The notes: generated from the sequence alone by a model not told the origin. A stretch of DNA of 59,311 nucleotides from an uncultured Eubacteriales bacterium (GCA_902768795.1 CACXMS010000009.1:1-59311), one strand, 5' to 3'; positions 42,281 through 53,351 are shown, counted from the stretch's first letter. Made by a program: numbers and translations.

Positions 42281-44569
42281 ATGGAAGGACAAATTCGTAT
42301 CGCCCTTGCGGGCAACCCGAACAGCGGCAAGACGACGCTGTTCAACAAACTGACCGGTGCAAACCAGTTCGTCGGCAACTGGCCCGGCGTGACCGTGGAA
42401 AAGAAGGAAGGAAAGCTGATCGTCGATAAGGAGGTCGTTTTGACCGACCTTCCCGGCATCTATTCGCTTTCGCCCTATACGCTGGAAGAAGTTGTTGCGC
42501 GAAATTATCTGATGGAAGAGAAGCCGGACGCGATCCTGAATATCGTGGACGCGACGAACCTCGAGCGCAACCTGTATCTGACGACGCAGCTTACCGAGCT
42601 CGGTATCCCGGTCGTCGTTGCGCTGAATATGATGGACCTCGTCAAAAAAGCGGGGGACCATATCAACGTCAAGGAGCTTTCCCGTCAGCTCGGCTGCAAA
42701 ATCGTTGAGATCTCAGCGTTGAAGGGCGATGGCGTCAGGGAAGCGGCCGAAAGTGCGATCGAAGCTGCAAAATCCGGGAAAACGATCCCGCAGCACAGCT
42801 TTTCCGGTCCGGTCGAGCACGCGCTCGCGCACATTGAGGAGGTCACGGTACACGATCTGCCCGAGGAAAAACAGCGCTGGTACGCGATCAAGCTGTTTGA
42901 ACGCGACGAAAAAGTTGTGGAAGCGTTGAAGCTCTCCGCCGAAACGAAAGCGCATATCGAGAAGGATATCGCCGCGGCGGAGCAGGAGATGGACGACGAC
43001 GCCGAGAGCATCATTACCAACGAGCGGTACGTCTATATCGGTCAGATGCTGAAAGGGATTTATAAGAAGAAGGGCACGGGCAAGCTGTCCGTTTCCGATA
43101 AGATTGACAGGATCGTGACCAACCGCTGGCTGGCGCTGCCGATTTTTGCGGTTGTCATGTTCCTCGTCTATGCGCTTTCGATGGGTAAGTCGATCGCGGA
43201 CGGCGGCATATCGATCGGCACATGGCTCACCGATCTCACAAACGACGTGCTCGGCGGCGCATGGCTGCAGGACGGATCGAGAGCGATTCTGGAAAGCTGG
43301 GGCGCTGCGCCGTGGCTGGTCGGATTGATCTCCGACGGCATCTTAGCCGGCGTCGGCGCGGTGCTTGGCTTCGTGCCGCAGATGCTTGTGCTGTTTCTGA
43401 TGCTGTGCCTTTTGGAGGATTGCGGCTATATGGCGCGGATCGCGTTCATCATGGACCGGATCTTCCGTCGCTTCGGGCTTTCCGGCAAGAGCTTCATTCC
43501 GATGCTCGTCGGCACCGGCTGCGGCATCCCGGGCGTTATGGCTTCGCGCACCATTGAAAACGAACGCGACCGCCGTATGACGATCATGACCACAACCTTC
43601 ATGCCCTGCGGCGCGAAGATGCCGATCATCGGTCTGATTGCAGGCGCCTTGTTCGGCGGCAGTACATGGATCGCCGTATCGGCGTACTTTATCGGCGTCG
43701 CAGCGATCGTCCTCTCCGGCATTATGCTGAAAAAGACGAAGATATTCGCGGGCGACCCGGCGCCGTTCGTGATGGAATTGCCCGCCTACCATCTGCCCGC
43801 ATGGGGCAACGTGCTGCGCGGGACCTGGGAGCGCGGCTGGAGCTTTATCAAACGTGCCGGCACGGTTATTGTCGTTTCCTCCATCGTGATTTGGTTTTTG
43901 ACGAGCTTCGGCGTCGTCAACGGGCATTTCGGTATGGTCGAGAGTCTGTATGAAGACGAAGAGATCGTGACGAACGAATATGTTGCCGCCGTCGCAGATC
44001 GCATGGACATTCCCGAGGAAGAGGTCGAGCCGATGGACGATTCGATCCTGGCACGCGTCGCGCAGCCCGTTTCCGTCGTGTTCAGGCCGCTCGGCTTCGG
44101 CGACTGGAAGCCCACCGCTGCGACCGTCACCGGCCTTGTCGCTAAGGAGGAGGTTGTCGCTAACTTCGGCATCATGTACGCCTACGACGACAATGACGGC
44201 GAGGAAGAACTGGAGGAGAACGGCGATCAGATTTGGGATCGCGTCGCCGAGGACTTCAACGCGTTCTCGAACGGTCACGGCAAACTCGCTGCGTTCACGT
44301 TTATGATCTTTAACCTTCTGTGCGCGCCGTGCTTTGCGGCGATCGGCGCGATCAAACGCGAAATGAACAGCCGCAAGTGGACGTGGTTCGCGATCGCGTA
44401 TCAATGCGGGTTCGCGTGGGTTGCCGCGTTCATCGTGTGGCAGATCGGACGCGTCTTCACGGGCGGCATGAGCATCGTTGGGCTGATCCTTGCACTTTTG
44501 ATGCTGGGCTTCGTCTTATGGATGCTGTTCCGCCCCTATAAGGAATCGCAAAAACTGACCGTACAATAA
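42281..44569 (+). CDS. feoB: Ferrous iron transport protein B
   Basis: A 762-residue Fe(II) transporter. The N-terminal G domain has GNPNSGKTTLFN (G1), LTDLPGIYSLSPYT (G3) and ALNMMDLV (G4), followed by the helical GDI-like domain; the membrane part has two Gate motifs around VGTGCGIPGVMASRTIEN and TTTFMPCGAKMPI, each with the conserved Cys, and a long acidic loop (DDNDGEEELEENGD) before the last helices. ATG 42281 has AAGGAGGAG upstream. Core of the iron-uptake operon; regulated with it by iron. Confidence 0.96.
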   Translation: MEGQIRIALAGNPNSGKTTLFNKLTGANQFVGNWPGVTVEKKEGKLIVDKEVVLTDLPGIYSLSPYTLEEVVARNYLMEEKPDAILNIVDATNLERNLYLTTQLTELGIPVVVALNMMDLVKKAGDHINVKELSRQLGCKIVEISALKGDGVREAAESAIEAAKSGKTIPQHSFSGPVEHALAHIEEVTVHDLPEEKQRWYAIKLFERDEKVVEALKLSAETKAHIEKDIAAAEQEMDDDAESIITNERYVYIGQMLKGIYKKKGTGKLSVSDKIDRIVTNRWLALPIFAVVMFLVYALSMGKSIADGGISIGTWLTDLTNDVLGGAWLQDGSRAILESWGAAPWLVGLISDGILAGVGAVLGFVPQMLVLFLMLCLLEDCGYMARIAFIMDRIFRRFGLSGKSFIPMLVGTGCGIPGVMASRTIENERDRRMTIMTTTFMPCGAKMPIIGLIAGALFGGSTWIAVSAYFIGVAAIVLSGIMLKKTKIFAGDPAPFVMELPAYHLPAWGNVLRGTWERGWSFIKRAGTVIVVSSIVIWFLTSFGVVNGHFGMVESLYEDEEIVTNEYVAAVADRMDIPEEEVEPMDDSILARVAQPVSVVFRPLGFGDWKPTAATVTGLVAKEEVVANFGIMYAYDDNDGEEELEENGDQIWDRVAEDFNAFSNGHGKLAAFTFMIFNLLCAPCFAAIGAIKREMNSRKWTWFAIAYQCGFAWVAAFIVWQIGRVFTGGMSIVGLILALLMLGFVLWMLFRPYKESQKLTVQ

Positions 44570-44590
44570 ACCGTACTATAATTCGAAAAA

Positions 44591-44633
44591 GGCGGCGCTG
44601 CGAGGATCTGATCCTTTTCCTCCCGGCGCCGCC
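44591..44633 (+). promoter_or_regulatory. Hairpin between feoB and the Cys-rich gene
   Basis: GGCGGCGC / GCGCCGCC stem with about 27-nt loop and no T-run; more likely an RNA processing or stability element than a full terminator. Confidence 0.5.
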
Positions 44634-44655
44634 TCCCCCGAAAGGATGTGACAAT

Positions 44656-44859
44656 ATGCTTGCATGGCTTTCCGAGAATTGGCTCAACGCAGTACTGATT
44701 GCCGTTCTCCTGCTGATCGTCGGTCTGATCGTGTTCGGCATGATTCGGAACAGAAAAGCGGGAAAACGCCCCTGCGGCTGCGACTGCGCCGCCTGCGGCG
44801 CCTGCAAAAAATGCTGCGCCGTCAAACCGGCCCGAAACGGCAAATCCAACGAAAAATAG
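44656..44859 (+). CDS. FeoB-associated Cys-rich membrane protein
   Basis: A 67-residue protein with an N-terminal membrane helix (LNAVLIAVLLLIVGLIVFGMI) and a Cys-rich cytosolic end (CGCDCAACGACKKCC). Such FeoB-associated proteins follow feoB in many Bacillota and may take up or relay iron on the inner side, in the manner of FeoC; the reaction is not proven. ATG 44656 has AAAGGATG upstream. Terminator follows. Confidence 0.85.
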   Translation: MLAWLSENWLNAVLIAVLLLIVGLIVFGMIRNRKAGKRPCGCDCAACGACKKCCAVKPARNGKSNEK

Positions 44860-44906
44860 GGATCGGCGCGGGATGGAATTCCTACGGAACCTTCTGAGCC
44901 AACCAT

Positions 44907-44949
44907 AAAGCGGAAGCAGTTGCTTCCGCTTTCGACCGTTTTGTTTTTT
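44907..44949. terminator. Terminator after the feo operon
   Basis: AAAGCGGAAGCA / TGCTTCCGCTTT, perfect 12-bp stem with GT loop, then a T-rich stretch; may also serve the convergent dapL operon. Confidence 0.75.
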
Positions 44950-44977
44950 CAAAGCGCATCTGCAGCAGCCATGCGGA

Positions 44978-46174
44978 TCAATTGATCCATGCCTGCAAAA
45001 GCCGCGTCAGTCGCTGCGCGGCGATTTCGGTATCGCGGCGGCTTCCGAACGTGGAGAAACGGAAAAACCCCTTTCCGCATGCGCCGAAGCCGTCGCCCGG
45101 CGTCCCGACGACCTGTATCTCCTTCAGCAGCCGATCGAAAAACGTCCAGCTATCCATGCCGTTCGGACATTTCATCCAGAGATACGGCGCGTTTTTTCCG
45201 CCGGTGTACCAGACGTCGGCAGCGTCGAGCGCCTGCATCAGGATTCCGGCATTCTGCTTGTAGTACCGAAGCTGCCCGGCGATCTCAAGCTGTCCCTTTG
45301 CGGTGAAAACCGCCGCCGCGCCTTTTTGGAGGATGTAGGAAACACCGTTCGTCCTTGTCGTACGGTTGCGTACCCACATGGCGTTCAGATGCATTCCGTC
45401 CCGCGTCAGCGCTTTCGGAACCACGGTATAGCCGAGCCGCGTGCCGGTAAAGCCGGCGGTTTTGGAAAGCGAGCAGATCTCGATCGCACACGTCTTTGCG
45501 CCGGATAATTCATAGATGCTGTGCGGAATCTCGGCATCCTCAATGTACGCTTCGTATGCCGCATCGAACAGGATCACCGCGCCGCATGCGTTCGCATAAT
45601 CCACCCATTGCTGTAACTGCGTGCGGGTATAGACCGCGCCGGTCGGGTTGTTCGGCGAGCAAAGATAGATCAGATCCGCCTTCATCCGTTCGTCCGGCAT
45701 CGGCAAAAAGCCGTTTTCCATGTTCGCGCTGCGCCGCACAATCGGTCTTCCCGTCATAATGCTCGTATCCACATACGCCGGGTAAGCCGGCTCCATGATC
45801 ATCGCGGTATTGCTGCGGTCGAACAGGTCCAGCAGATCGCTGAGCTCGTCGCTGGCGCCGCTCGAAACAAATACCTCGTCCGGTTCCAGCAAAACGCCGC
45901 GATCTGCATAATGATCGGCGATCACCTGACGCAAAAACGGCGCGCCGCATTCCGGCTGATACCCTTGAAAGGTTTCCGCGCGGGACTGTTCGTTCACGGC
46001 TTCGTGCAGCGCCGAAATAACCGCATCGCAAAGCGGCAGCGTTACGTCGCCGATCCCCATGCGATAGATCGGCAATTCGGGATGCTCTTTTTGGAACGCA
46101 TCCGTCTTTTCGGCGATTCGCCGAAAGAGATAGGACTCCTTCAGCTTTGCGTACTCTCTGTTCGGAATCAGCAT
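44978..46174 (-). CDS. dapL: LL-diaminopimelate aminotransferase
   Basis: A 398-residue PLP aminotransferase that converts tetrahydrodipicolinate plus glutamate directly to LL-diaminopimelate, bypassing DapC/D/E. Marks: YRMGIGDVTLPLCDAVI, YQPECGAPFLRQVIADHY with family-typical Gly/Tyr, CSPNNPTGAVY, the PLP lysine in EICSLSKTAGFTGTRLG and the terminal FFRFSTFGSR. It overlaps dapF by 7 bp, which makes the next step to meso-DAP. Last gene of the eight-gene glutamine/glutamate operon; GdhA upstream makes its amino donor. Lysine and peptidoglycan precursor supply. Confidence 0.95.
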   Translation of the reverse strand: MLIPNREYAKLKESYLFRRIAEKTDAFQKEHPELPIYRMGIGDVTLPLCDAVISALHEAVNEQSRAETFQGYQPECGAPFLRQVIADHYADRGVLLEPDEVFVSSGASDELSDLLDLFDRSNTAMIMEPAYPAYVDTSIMTGRPIVRRSANMENGFLPMPDERMKADLIYLCSPNNPTGAVYTRTQLQQWVDYANACGAVILFDAAYEAYIEDAEIPHSIYELSGAKTCAIEICSLSKTAGFTGTRLGYTVVPKALTRDGMHLNAMWVRNRTTRTNGVSYILQKGAAAVFTAKGQLEIAGQLRYYKQNAGILMQALDAADVWYTGGKNAPYLWMKCPNGMDSWTFFDRLLKEIQVVGTPGDGFGACGKGFFRFSTFGSRRDTEIAAQRLTRLLQAWIN

Positions 46175-46962
46175 TCGATGGTCTCTCCTTCGTATACAAA
46201 TTCTGCCGGACCGGTCAAAAGAATTCTGAAATCATTCGAAACAACGACCTGCAGGTCTCCGCCGTCCAGACGGACCGTAATCGGCTGGTCCGCCCGGCAC
46301 AGCCCGACCGCGACAGCCGCCGCCGCGCTTGCACAGGCGCCGGTTCCGCAGGCCATAGTGATCCCGCTGCCGCGTTCCCAAACGCGCATTCGCAGCATTT
46401 GCGGGCTGAGAACCTGCACAAATTCCGCGTTGACGCGATCCAAAAACGCTTTGTTCCGTTCGATCTGCGGGCCGATCTCTGAAAGCGGAACCGATTCGAC
46501 GTTTTCGACAAAGAGGACGGCGTGCGGATTGCCGACCGACACGGGGATGCAGCGAAAGGCGCCGAGCTCTGTTTTCAGCGTTTTCCTTCGTTTCACCTCG
46601 GCGGTTCCCATATCGACCGTGACGGCATGGACGCGATTTCCGTCCAGATCGAGCGTCAGCGTTTTGACGCCGGAAAGGGTCTCCACGGTGATTTGCCGTT
46701 TGTCCGTATACCCCTTTTCATACACGTACTTGCCGACGCAGCGGATCCCGTTGCCGCACATTTTTCCTTCGCTGCCGTCCGCGTTGAAGATCCGCATCCG
46801 AAAATCCGCAACGTCCGACCGGGAAATATAGATCATCCCGTCCGCGCCTGCGCCGAAGTGACGGTCCGAAAGCCGGACGCAAAGCGGCGCGATCCCTTTC
46901 GGAACCTCTCCGAACACATACAGATAATCGTTTCCGAGTCCATGCATTTTCGTGAACCGCAC
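46168..46962 (-). CDS. dapF: Diaminopimelate epimerase
   Basis: A 264-residue enzyme interconverting LL- and meso-diaminopimelate. The two catalytic cysteines lie in GKMCGNGIRC and TMACGTGACAS, preceded by FTKMHGLGNDY and RIFNADGSE. GTG 46962 was chosen: it begins the conserved VRFTKMHGLGND and has AAAGGAGGGG upstream; the frame is open further but without support. It overlaps dapL by 7 bp, making a DapL-DapF pathway pair. Confidence 0.95.
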   Translation of the reverse strand: MRFTKMHGLGNDYLYVFGEVPKGIAPLCVRLSDRHFGAGADGMIYISRSDVADFRMRIFNADGSEGKMCGNGIRCVGKYVYEKGYTDKRQITVETLSGVKTLTLDLDGNRVHAVTVDMGTAEVKRRKTLKTELGAFRCIPVSVGNPHAVLFVENVESVPLSEIGPQIERNKAFLDRVNAEFVQVLSPQMLRMRVWERGSGITMACGTGACASAAAAVAVGLCRADQPITVRLDGGDLQVVVSNDFRILLTGPAEFVYEGETIEC

Positions 46963-47012
46963 CGCGCATCCCCTCCTTTTGCCGTCAGACCGTTTCGCTC
47001 CCGAAGGAGGAA

Positions 47013-48413
<1,401 letters not shown>

Positions 48414-48578
48414 TTAATCCCAAGCGGTAGTGTTGCAATCAGATCCGTCCGCGGTATCCGTATCGGAAGCGAAAAAGGCCTGCTCGTAGAGCGGCGGATA
48501 CGGCGAATCCTGCACGGAATGCGGGTGAATCAGTTCGTCGAAATACAACTGCGGATACGATAATTCTTTCGACTTCAT
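48414..48578 (-). CDS. 54-residue orphan protein in the glutamine operon
   Basis: A small ORF between guaA and gdhA in the same orientation, starting 17 bp after guaA with GGAAAGGG upstream of ATG 48578. The product is acidic and rich in Tyr, Pro and Asp (MKSKELSYPQLYFDELIHPH; later SPYPPLYEQAF), with no Lys after the start and no membrane segment. No family recognised. Its place inside a nitrogen operon recalls small inhibitory proteins of glutamine synthetase or other regulators, but that is only an idea; it may also be a chance ORF in a 248-bp gap. Confidence 0.5.
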   Translation of the reverse strand: MKSKELSYPQLYFDELIHPHSVQDSPYPPLYEQAFFASDTDTADGSDCNTTAWD

Positions 48579-48595
48579 ATCAGGCCCTTTCCGGT

Positions 48596-50131
48596 TTATT
48601 CCAATTCAATGGTCGAGGGCGGCTTGCTGGTCAGATCGTACAGCACGCGATTGACGCCGCGCACCTCGTTGATAATGCGGTGCATGCTCTCCTCCAGAAC
48701 CTCGTACGGAAGCCGCGCCGCGCGCGCGGTCATAAAATCGGACGTCAGCACGGCGCGCAGAACGACCGCATAGGCATAGGTGCGATCGTCGCCCATGACG
48801 CCGACGGAGCGCATATTGCTCAGCGCTGCAAAAAACTGTCCTTCGCCCGTGTCGATTCCGGCGCGGTCCAATTCCTCCCGGAAGATTGCGTCGGCCTCCT
48901 GAACGATACGCACCTTCTCCGCCGTCACCTCGCCGACGATCCGCACGGCAAGCCCGGGGCCGGGGAACGGCTGCCGGTTCACAAGCGATTCGGGGAGCCC
49001 GAGCTCCCGCCCCACGGCGCGCACCTCATCCTTGAACAGCGACCGCAGCGGCTCAATGATCGCGCGAAAGGATACCGCGTTCGGCAGACCGCCGACGTTG
49101 TGATGCGATTTGATTACCGCGCCGCCGCTGCCGCTTTCGATCACGTCGGGATAGATCGTTCCCTGTGCAAGAAACTCGACGGCGCCGATCTTTTCCGCCT
49201 CGGCTTCAAAGACGCGGATGAACTGTTCGCCGATGATCTTGCGCTTTTGCTCCGGCTCCGCAGCGCCGGCAAGCGCGTCGTAAAAGAGCTGCTGCGCCGG
49301 TACGCGGACAAATTGCAGGTCGAATTCGCCGCCGGCGCCGAACACGGATGCAACCTCGTCGGCCTCGCCCTTTCGCAGCAGGCCGTGATCGACAAACACG
49401 CAGATCAGCTGCTTGCCGATCGCCCGTGACAGCAGCGCCGCCGTGACCGAGGAATCCACGCCGCCGGACAGACCGAGCAGCACGCGCCCGTTTCCGATCC
49501 GCTCGCGCAGCCATTCCGTCTGCGTCTGCACGAACGACGACATCTGCCAGTCGCCACTGCAGCCGCAGATCTCCCGGACAAACGTTCGGATCATCCGCGC
49601 GCCGTCGGGCGTATGGACAACCTCGGGATGAAACTGCACGGCATACAGTCCGCGCGCCGCCTGTTCCATCGCCGCAACCGGACAATCCGCGGTATGCGCC
49701 GTGACGGCAAATCCGTCCGGCACGCGCTCGATCCGGTCCGTATGGCTCATCCAGCAGGTCGTCGTTTGCGGAACGTCCCGAAAAATGCCGGAGGAGGCGT
49801 CAAGAATCAGGTCGGCGTTTCCGTACTCCGAGACCTGCGCTTTTCGCACGCTTCCGCCCAGAATATGCGCCATCAGCTGCGCGCCGTAGCAGATTCCGAG
49901 CACCGGAACGCCGAGGGAAAACACCGTCGAAGAGCAGGTGGGCGACTGCGGATCGCGCACGCTCCTTGGTCCGCCGGTCAGAATAATGCCCTTCAGCGGC
50001 ATCGCGCGCAGCGCCTCGAGCGGCGTCGTATGCGGCAGGATCACGCAATACACGCTGCATTCGCGCACCCTGCGGGCGATCAATTGCTTATACTGGCCGC
50101 CGAAATCCAAAATGACGATCGTTTCCTGCAT
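48596..50131 (-). CDS. guaA: GMP synthase (glutamine-hydrolysing)
   Basis: A 511-residue enzyme converting XMP to GMP with glutamine as N donor. The class I amidotransferase domain (about 1-190) has the nucleophile in GICYGAQLM and His/Glu in VQFHPEVVHT; the ATP-pyrophosphatase domain has LLGLSGGVDSSVTAAL; the C-terminal dimerisation domain has RQPFPGPGLAVRI and ends IELE. ATG 50131 has GGAGG upstream. 10 bp behind glmS, in the same operon. Confidence 0.96.
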   Translation of the reverse strand: MQETIVILDFGGQYKQLIARRVRECSVYCVILPHTTPLEALRAMPLKGIILTGGPRSVRDPQSPTCSSTVFSLGVPVLGICYGAQLMAHILGGSVRKAQVSEYGNADLILDASSGIFRDVPQTTTCWMSHTDRIERVPDGFAVTAHTADCPVAAMEQAARGLYAVQFHPEVVHTPDGARMIRTFVREICGCSGDWQMSSFVQTQTEWLRERIGNGRVLLGLSGGVDSSVTAALLSRAIGKQLICVFVDHGLLRKGEADEVASVFGAGGEFDLQFVRVPAQQLFYDALAGAAEPEQKRKIIGEQFIRVFEAEAEKIGAVEFLAQGTIYPDVIESGSGGAVIKSHHNVGGLPNAVSFRAIIEPLRSLFKDEVRAVGRELGLPESLVNRQPFPGPGLAVRIVGEVTAEKVRIVQEADAIFREELDRAGIDTGEGQFFAALSNMRSVGVMGDDRTYAYAVVLRAVLTSDFMTARAARLPYEVLEESMHRIINEVRGVNRVLYDLTSKPPSTIELE

Positions 50132-50141
50132 AGCGCCTCCG

Positions 50142-52010
50142 TTATTCGACCGTTACGGACTTGGCAAGGTTTCTCGGCTTGTCGACGTCCAATCCCTTTG
50201 CAACGCTCGTATAATAAGCGAGCAGCTGCAGCGGAATGATTGCGATGCTGCCGTAAAAGTGCGGATCGGTATTCGGCACGTAAACCGTGAAGTTGGCTGA
50301 TTCTTCGACGTTATAGTTGCCGTAGCCGGTCAGTCCCATTAAGTATGCGCCGCGCGCCTTGCATTCGGCCATATTGCTGACGGTTTTTTCGAGCCGGTCC
50401 CTTTGCGTCAGCACTCCGATGATCAGCGTGCCGTTTTCCACCAGACTGATCGTACCGTGCTTCAATTCACCCGCCGCATACGCTTCGCTGTGAATGTACG
50501 AGATTTCCTTCATTTTCAGACTGCCTTCGAGGCAGATCGCATAGTCGAGCCCGCGCCCGATGAAAAAGATATCCCGCGCGTTTGCGTGTTTACTCGCAAA
50601 CCACTGAATGCGTTCCTTGTTTTCGAGCGCGCGCTCCATCTTCTGCGGAAGCGCCGAAAGCTCTGAAATGTACGCATCATACTGCCCGTTATCGAGTTTC
50701 CCGCGAATCTTCGCAAGCTCCACCGCAAGCGCATACATGGCGGCAAGCTGCGCGCTGTACGCCTTGGTCGTGGCGACGGCGATCTCCGGCCCCGCGAGCG
50801 TGTATAGCACGTGATCCGCTTCCCGCGCGATCGTCGAGCCGACGACGTTGACGATCGCCAGCGTCGGTACGTTCTTTGCTTTCGCCGCCCGCAGCGCCGC
50901 CAGACTGTCCGCCGTTTCGCCGGACTGCGAAATGACGATCACAAGCGAGCCGTTCCCGAGCAGCGTTTTCCGGTAGCGGAACTCGGACGCGAGCTCCACG
51001 CGTACGGGGATCTCGGCAAGGTCCTCTATAACGTACTGCGCCAGCATCCCGACATGCCACGCCGAGCCGCACGCGACGATGTGCAGATCCTGAATACCGG
51101 ACAGGAACGCTTCCTCCAGTCCGGCGGCGGACAGGTCGATCCTTCCGTTTTTGAGGATGCTGCCGAGCGTATCCTTGACGGCCCGCGGCTGCTCGTGGAT
51201 CTCCTTGATCATGAAATGCTCGTAGCCGCCCTTTTCGGCCGCTTCGGCGTTCCAGGTGATGCGTGTGAGCGGCAGCGAGACTTCGTCGCCGTTCAGATCG
51301 AAAAAGTGCGCTTCCCCGGGGCAAAGCCGCGCCGACTGCAGATTGTCGATATAGTAAACGTCCCGGGTGTGCTTTAAGATTGCGGGCACGTCGGACGCAA
51401 GGAAGCTTTCGCCGACGCCGACGCCGATGATCAGCGGGCTGTCCTTTCGGGCGCAATAAAGCTCGCCCGGATAATCTTTGAACATCAGCGCAAGCGCATA
51501 GCTGCCGCGCACACGGACCATCATGCGATTGATTGCGTCGATCGGACCGATCTTGTATTTCTTATAATAATAATCGACCAGCTTGATTACGACCTCGGTA
51601 TCGGTGCCGCTGTAAAAGCGATAGCCGTTGTTCAGCAGCTTTTGTTTCAGCTCTTCATAATTTTCGATGATACCGTTGTGCACGCCGACGACGTCGGATT
51701 CCACGGGGCCGGAGCCGGAGCCGGTCGCGTTGCCCGATACATGCGGGTGCGCGTTTTTGCGGCTCGGTTCGCCGTGCGTTGCCCAGCGCGTATGTCCGAT
51801 GCCGCAAAGCCCCGGCAGAGCGCGCCCCTCGTCGGTCATTTCGATCAGGTTTTTCAGCTTCCCGGTCGATTTGACGACCTCGGCAAGCGCGTCTCCGCTG
51901 CGAACCGCAAGTCCGGCGGAATCATAGCCGCGGTATTCCAGCTTGGACAATCCGTCCAGAAGAATCGGCGCCGCCGGCTGATGGCCGGTATATCCGACAA
52001 TTCCGCACAT
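50142..52010 (-). CDS. glmS: Glutamine-fructose-6-phosphate aminotransferase (isomerising)
   Basis: A 622-residue enzyme producing glucosamine-6-phosphate for UDP-GlcNAc and peptidoglycan. N-terminal class II amidotransferase begins with the catalytic Cys2 (MCGIVGYTGH) and has IGHTRWATHGEPS; two SIS sugar-isomerase domains follow (VACGSAWHVGMLAQYVIEDL, ISQSGETADSLAAL, FFIGRGLDYAICLEGSLKMKE); the end is RNLAKSVTVE. ATG 52010 has AGGAGGTCGT upstream and lies only 9 bp after glnA, leaving no space for the glmS ribozyme that controls this gene in many Bacillota. Confidence 0.96.
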   Translation of the reverse strand: MCGIVGYTGHQPAAPILLDGLSKLEYRGYDSAGLAVRSGDALAEVVKSTGKLKNLIEMTDEGRALPGLCGIGHTRWATHGEPSRKNAHPHVSGNATGSGSGPVESDVVGVHNGIIENYEELKQKLLNNGYRFYSGTDTEVVIKLVDYYYKKYKIGPIDAINRMMVRVRGSYALALMFKDYPGELYCARKDSPLIIGVGVGESFLASDVPAILKHTRDVYYIDNLQSARLCPGEAHFFDLNGDEVSLPLTRITWNAEAAEKGGYEHFMIKEIHEQPRAVKDTLGSILKNGRIDLSAAGLEEAFLSGIQDLHIVACGSAWHVGMLAQYVIEDLAEIPVRVELASEFRYRKTLLGNGSLVIVISQSGETADSLAALRAAKAKNVPTLAIVNVVGSTIAREADHVLYTLAGPEIAVATTKAYSAQLAAMYALAVELAKIRGKLDNGQYDAYISELSALPQKMERALENKERIQWFASKHANARDIFFIGRGLDYAICLEGSLKMKEISYIHSEAYAAGELKHGTISLVENGTLIIGVLTQRDRLEKTVSNMAECKARGAYLMGLTGYGNYNVEESANFTVYVPNTDPHFYGSIAIIPLQLLAYYTSVAKGLDVDKPRNLAKSVTVE

Positions 52011-52019
52011 ACGACCTCC

Positions 52020-53351
52020 TCAATACACGACCATATACTTTTTGAGTTCCCAGTCGGTGACGCGGGTGCGGTATTCGTCCCACTCGCGCTTCTTGCCGAC
52101 GACGTAGCTGCGATAGATGTGCTCCCCGAGCGTCTGAACGATCACCGGATCGCGTTCAAGACACAGAACCGCCTCCAAAAGATTGCCGGGCAGGCTGTCG
52201 ATGCCGTGCGCCTTGCGCTCGTCCTCGGTCATCGCAAAGATGTTTTCCGTGATCTCCGCGGGCGGGGTCATGCCCTTTTCGATGCCGTCCAGTCCCGCGG
52301 CCAGGCACGACGCGATCGCAAGATACGGGTTGCACGAAGGATCGGGGCTTCTGAGTTCCACGCGCGTCGCGTTCTGCCGCGCAGCCGGGATGCGGATCAG
52401 CGCCGAACGGTTCGAAGCGCTCCACGCAAGGTAGCACGGCGCTTCGTAGCCCGGCACCAGCCGCTTATATGAATTGACCAGCGGATTCGTGACCGCCGCC
52501 ATCCCGCGCACATGCGCCAGGATCCCTGCGATAAAGCTGTACGCTTCCTTACTGAGCTGCCTGGGGCCGTTCGGATCGAAAAAGATGTTCTTTCCGTCCT
52601 TGAACAGCGACATGTTCGTGTGCATGCCGCTGCCGTTGATTCCAAACACGGGCTTTGGCATAAAGGTTGCGTGCAATCCGCGCATCTGCGCGATCGTTTT
52701 GACCGCCATGCGGAACGTCATGATGTTGTCCGCGGCAGTTAAGGCGTCGGCATACTTGAAGTCGATCTCGTGCTGTCCCTCGGCAACCTCGTGATGGCTT
52801 GCCTCGATTTCGAATCCCATTTCCTCGAGCATCAGACAGATCTCGCGCCGCACATGCCCGCCGCGATCGATCGGCGCTATGTCGAAATAGCCCGCCGCAT
52901 CCGCCGTCCGCGCCGTCGGCAGGCCCTTTTCATCCGTTTCGAACAGGAAGAACTCCATCTCCGGTCCGACGTTGAACGTGTAGCCCATCTGTCCGGCCCG
53001 CTCCAGTACGCGCTTCAGAACGCCGCGCGGATCGCCGATAAACGGCGTGCCGTCCGGGTTATACACGTCGCAGATCAGCCGCGCGGTCTTGCGCGTAGAC
53101 GGCTGCCACGGCAGGATCGCAAACGTATCGAGATCGGGCCGAAGATACTGATCGGACTCATGGATACGCGTAAAGCCCTCGATTGAGCTTCCGTCGATCA
53201 TAATCTCGTTGCTGAGCACCTTTTCGATCTGCGACCGCGTCACCGCGACGTTCTTCAGCTGCCCGAAGATATCCGTAAACTGCAGGCGGATAAATTCAAT
53301 ATCATTCTCGTTGACAATGCGGACAATGTCCTCTCCTGTATAATGTTTCAT
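52020..53351 (-). CDS. glnA: Type I glutamine synthetase
   Basis: A 443-residue dodecameric enzyme making glutamine from glutamate, ATP and ammonium. Visible: FTDIFGQLKNVAV, DGSSIEGFTRI, GPEMEFFLFE, HHEVAEGQHEIDFKY, NGSGMHTNMSLF and NSYKRLVPGYEAP with KNATRVELR-type ATP site (RQNATRVELRSPD). Length and loops fit the GSI-alpha form of Bacillota, which is not adenylylated and is inhibited by feedback. ATG 53351 has AAGGAGA upstream. Second gene of the operon, 15 bp after pyrG; no glnR gene is in the window. Confidence 0.96.
   Translation of the reverse strand: MKHYTGEDIVRIVNENDIEFIRLQFTDIFGQLKNVAVTRSQIEKVLSNEIMIDGSSIEGFTRIHESDQYLRPDLDTFAILPWQPSTRKTARLICDVYNPDGTPFIGDPRGVLKRVLERAGQMGYTFNVGPEMEFFLFETDEKGLPTARTADAAGYFDIAPIDRGGHVRREICLMLEEMGFEIEASHHEVAEGQHEIDFKYADALTAADNIMTFRMAVKTIAQMRGLHATFMPKPVFGINGSGMHTNMSLFKDGKNIFFDPNGPRQLSKEAYSFIAGILAHVRGMAAVTNPLVNSYKRLVPGYEAPCYLAWSASNRSALIRIPAARQNATRVELRSPDPSCNPYLAIASCLAAGLDGIEKGMTPPAEITENIFAMTEDERKAHGIDSLPGNLLEAVLCLERDPVIVQTLGEHIYRSYVVGKKREWDEYRTRVTDWELKKYMVVY

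Noticed and set aside
52005..52025. glmS ribozyme before glmS
   Set aside because: Only 9 bp separate glnA and glmS; no ribozyme core is present.
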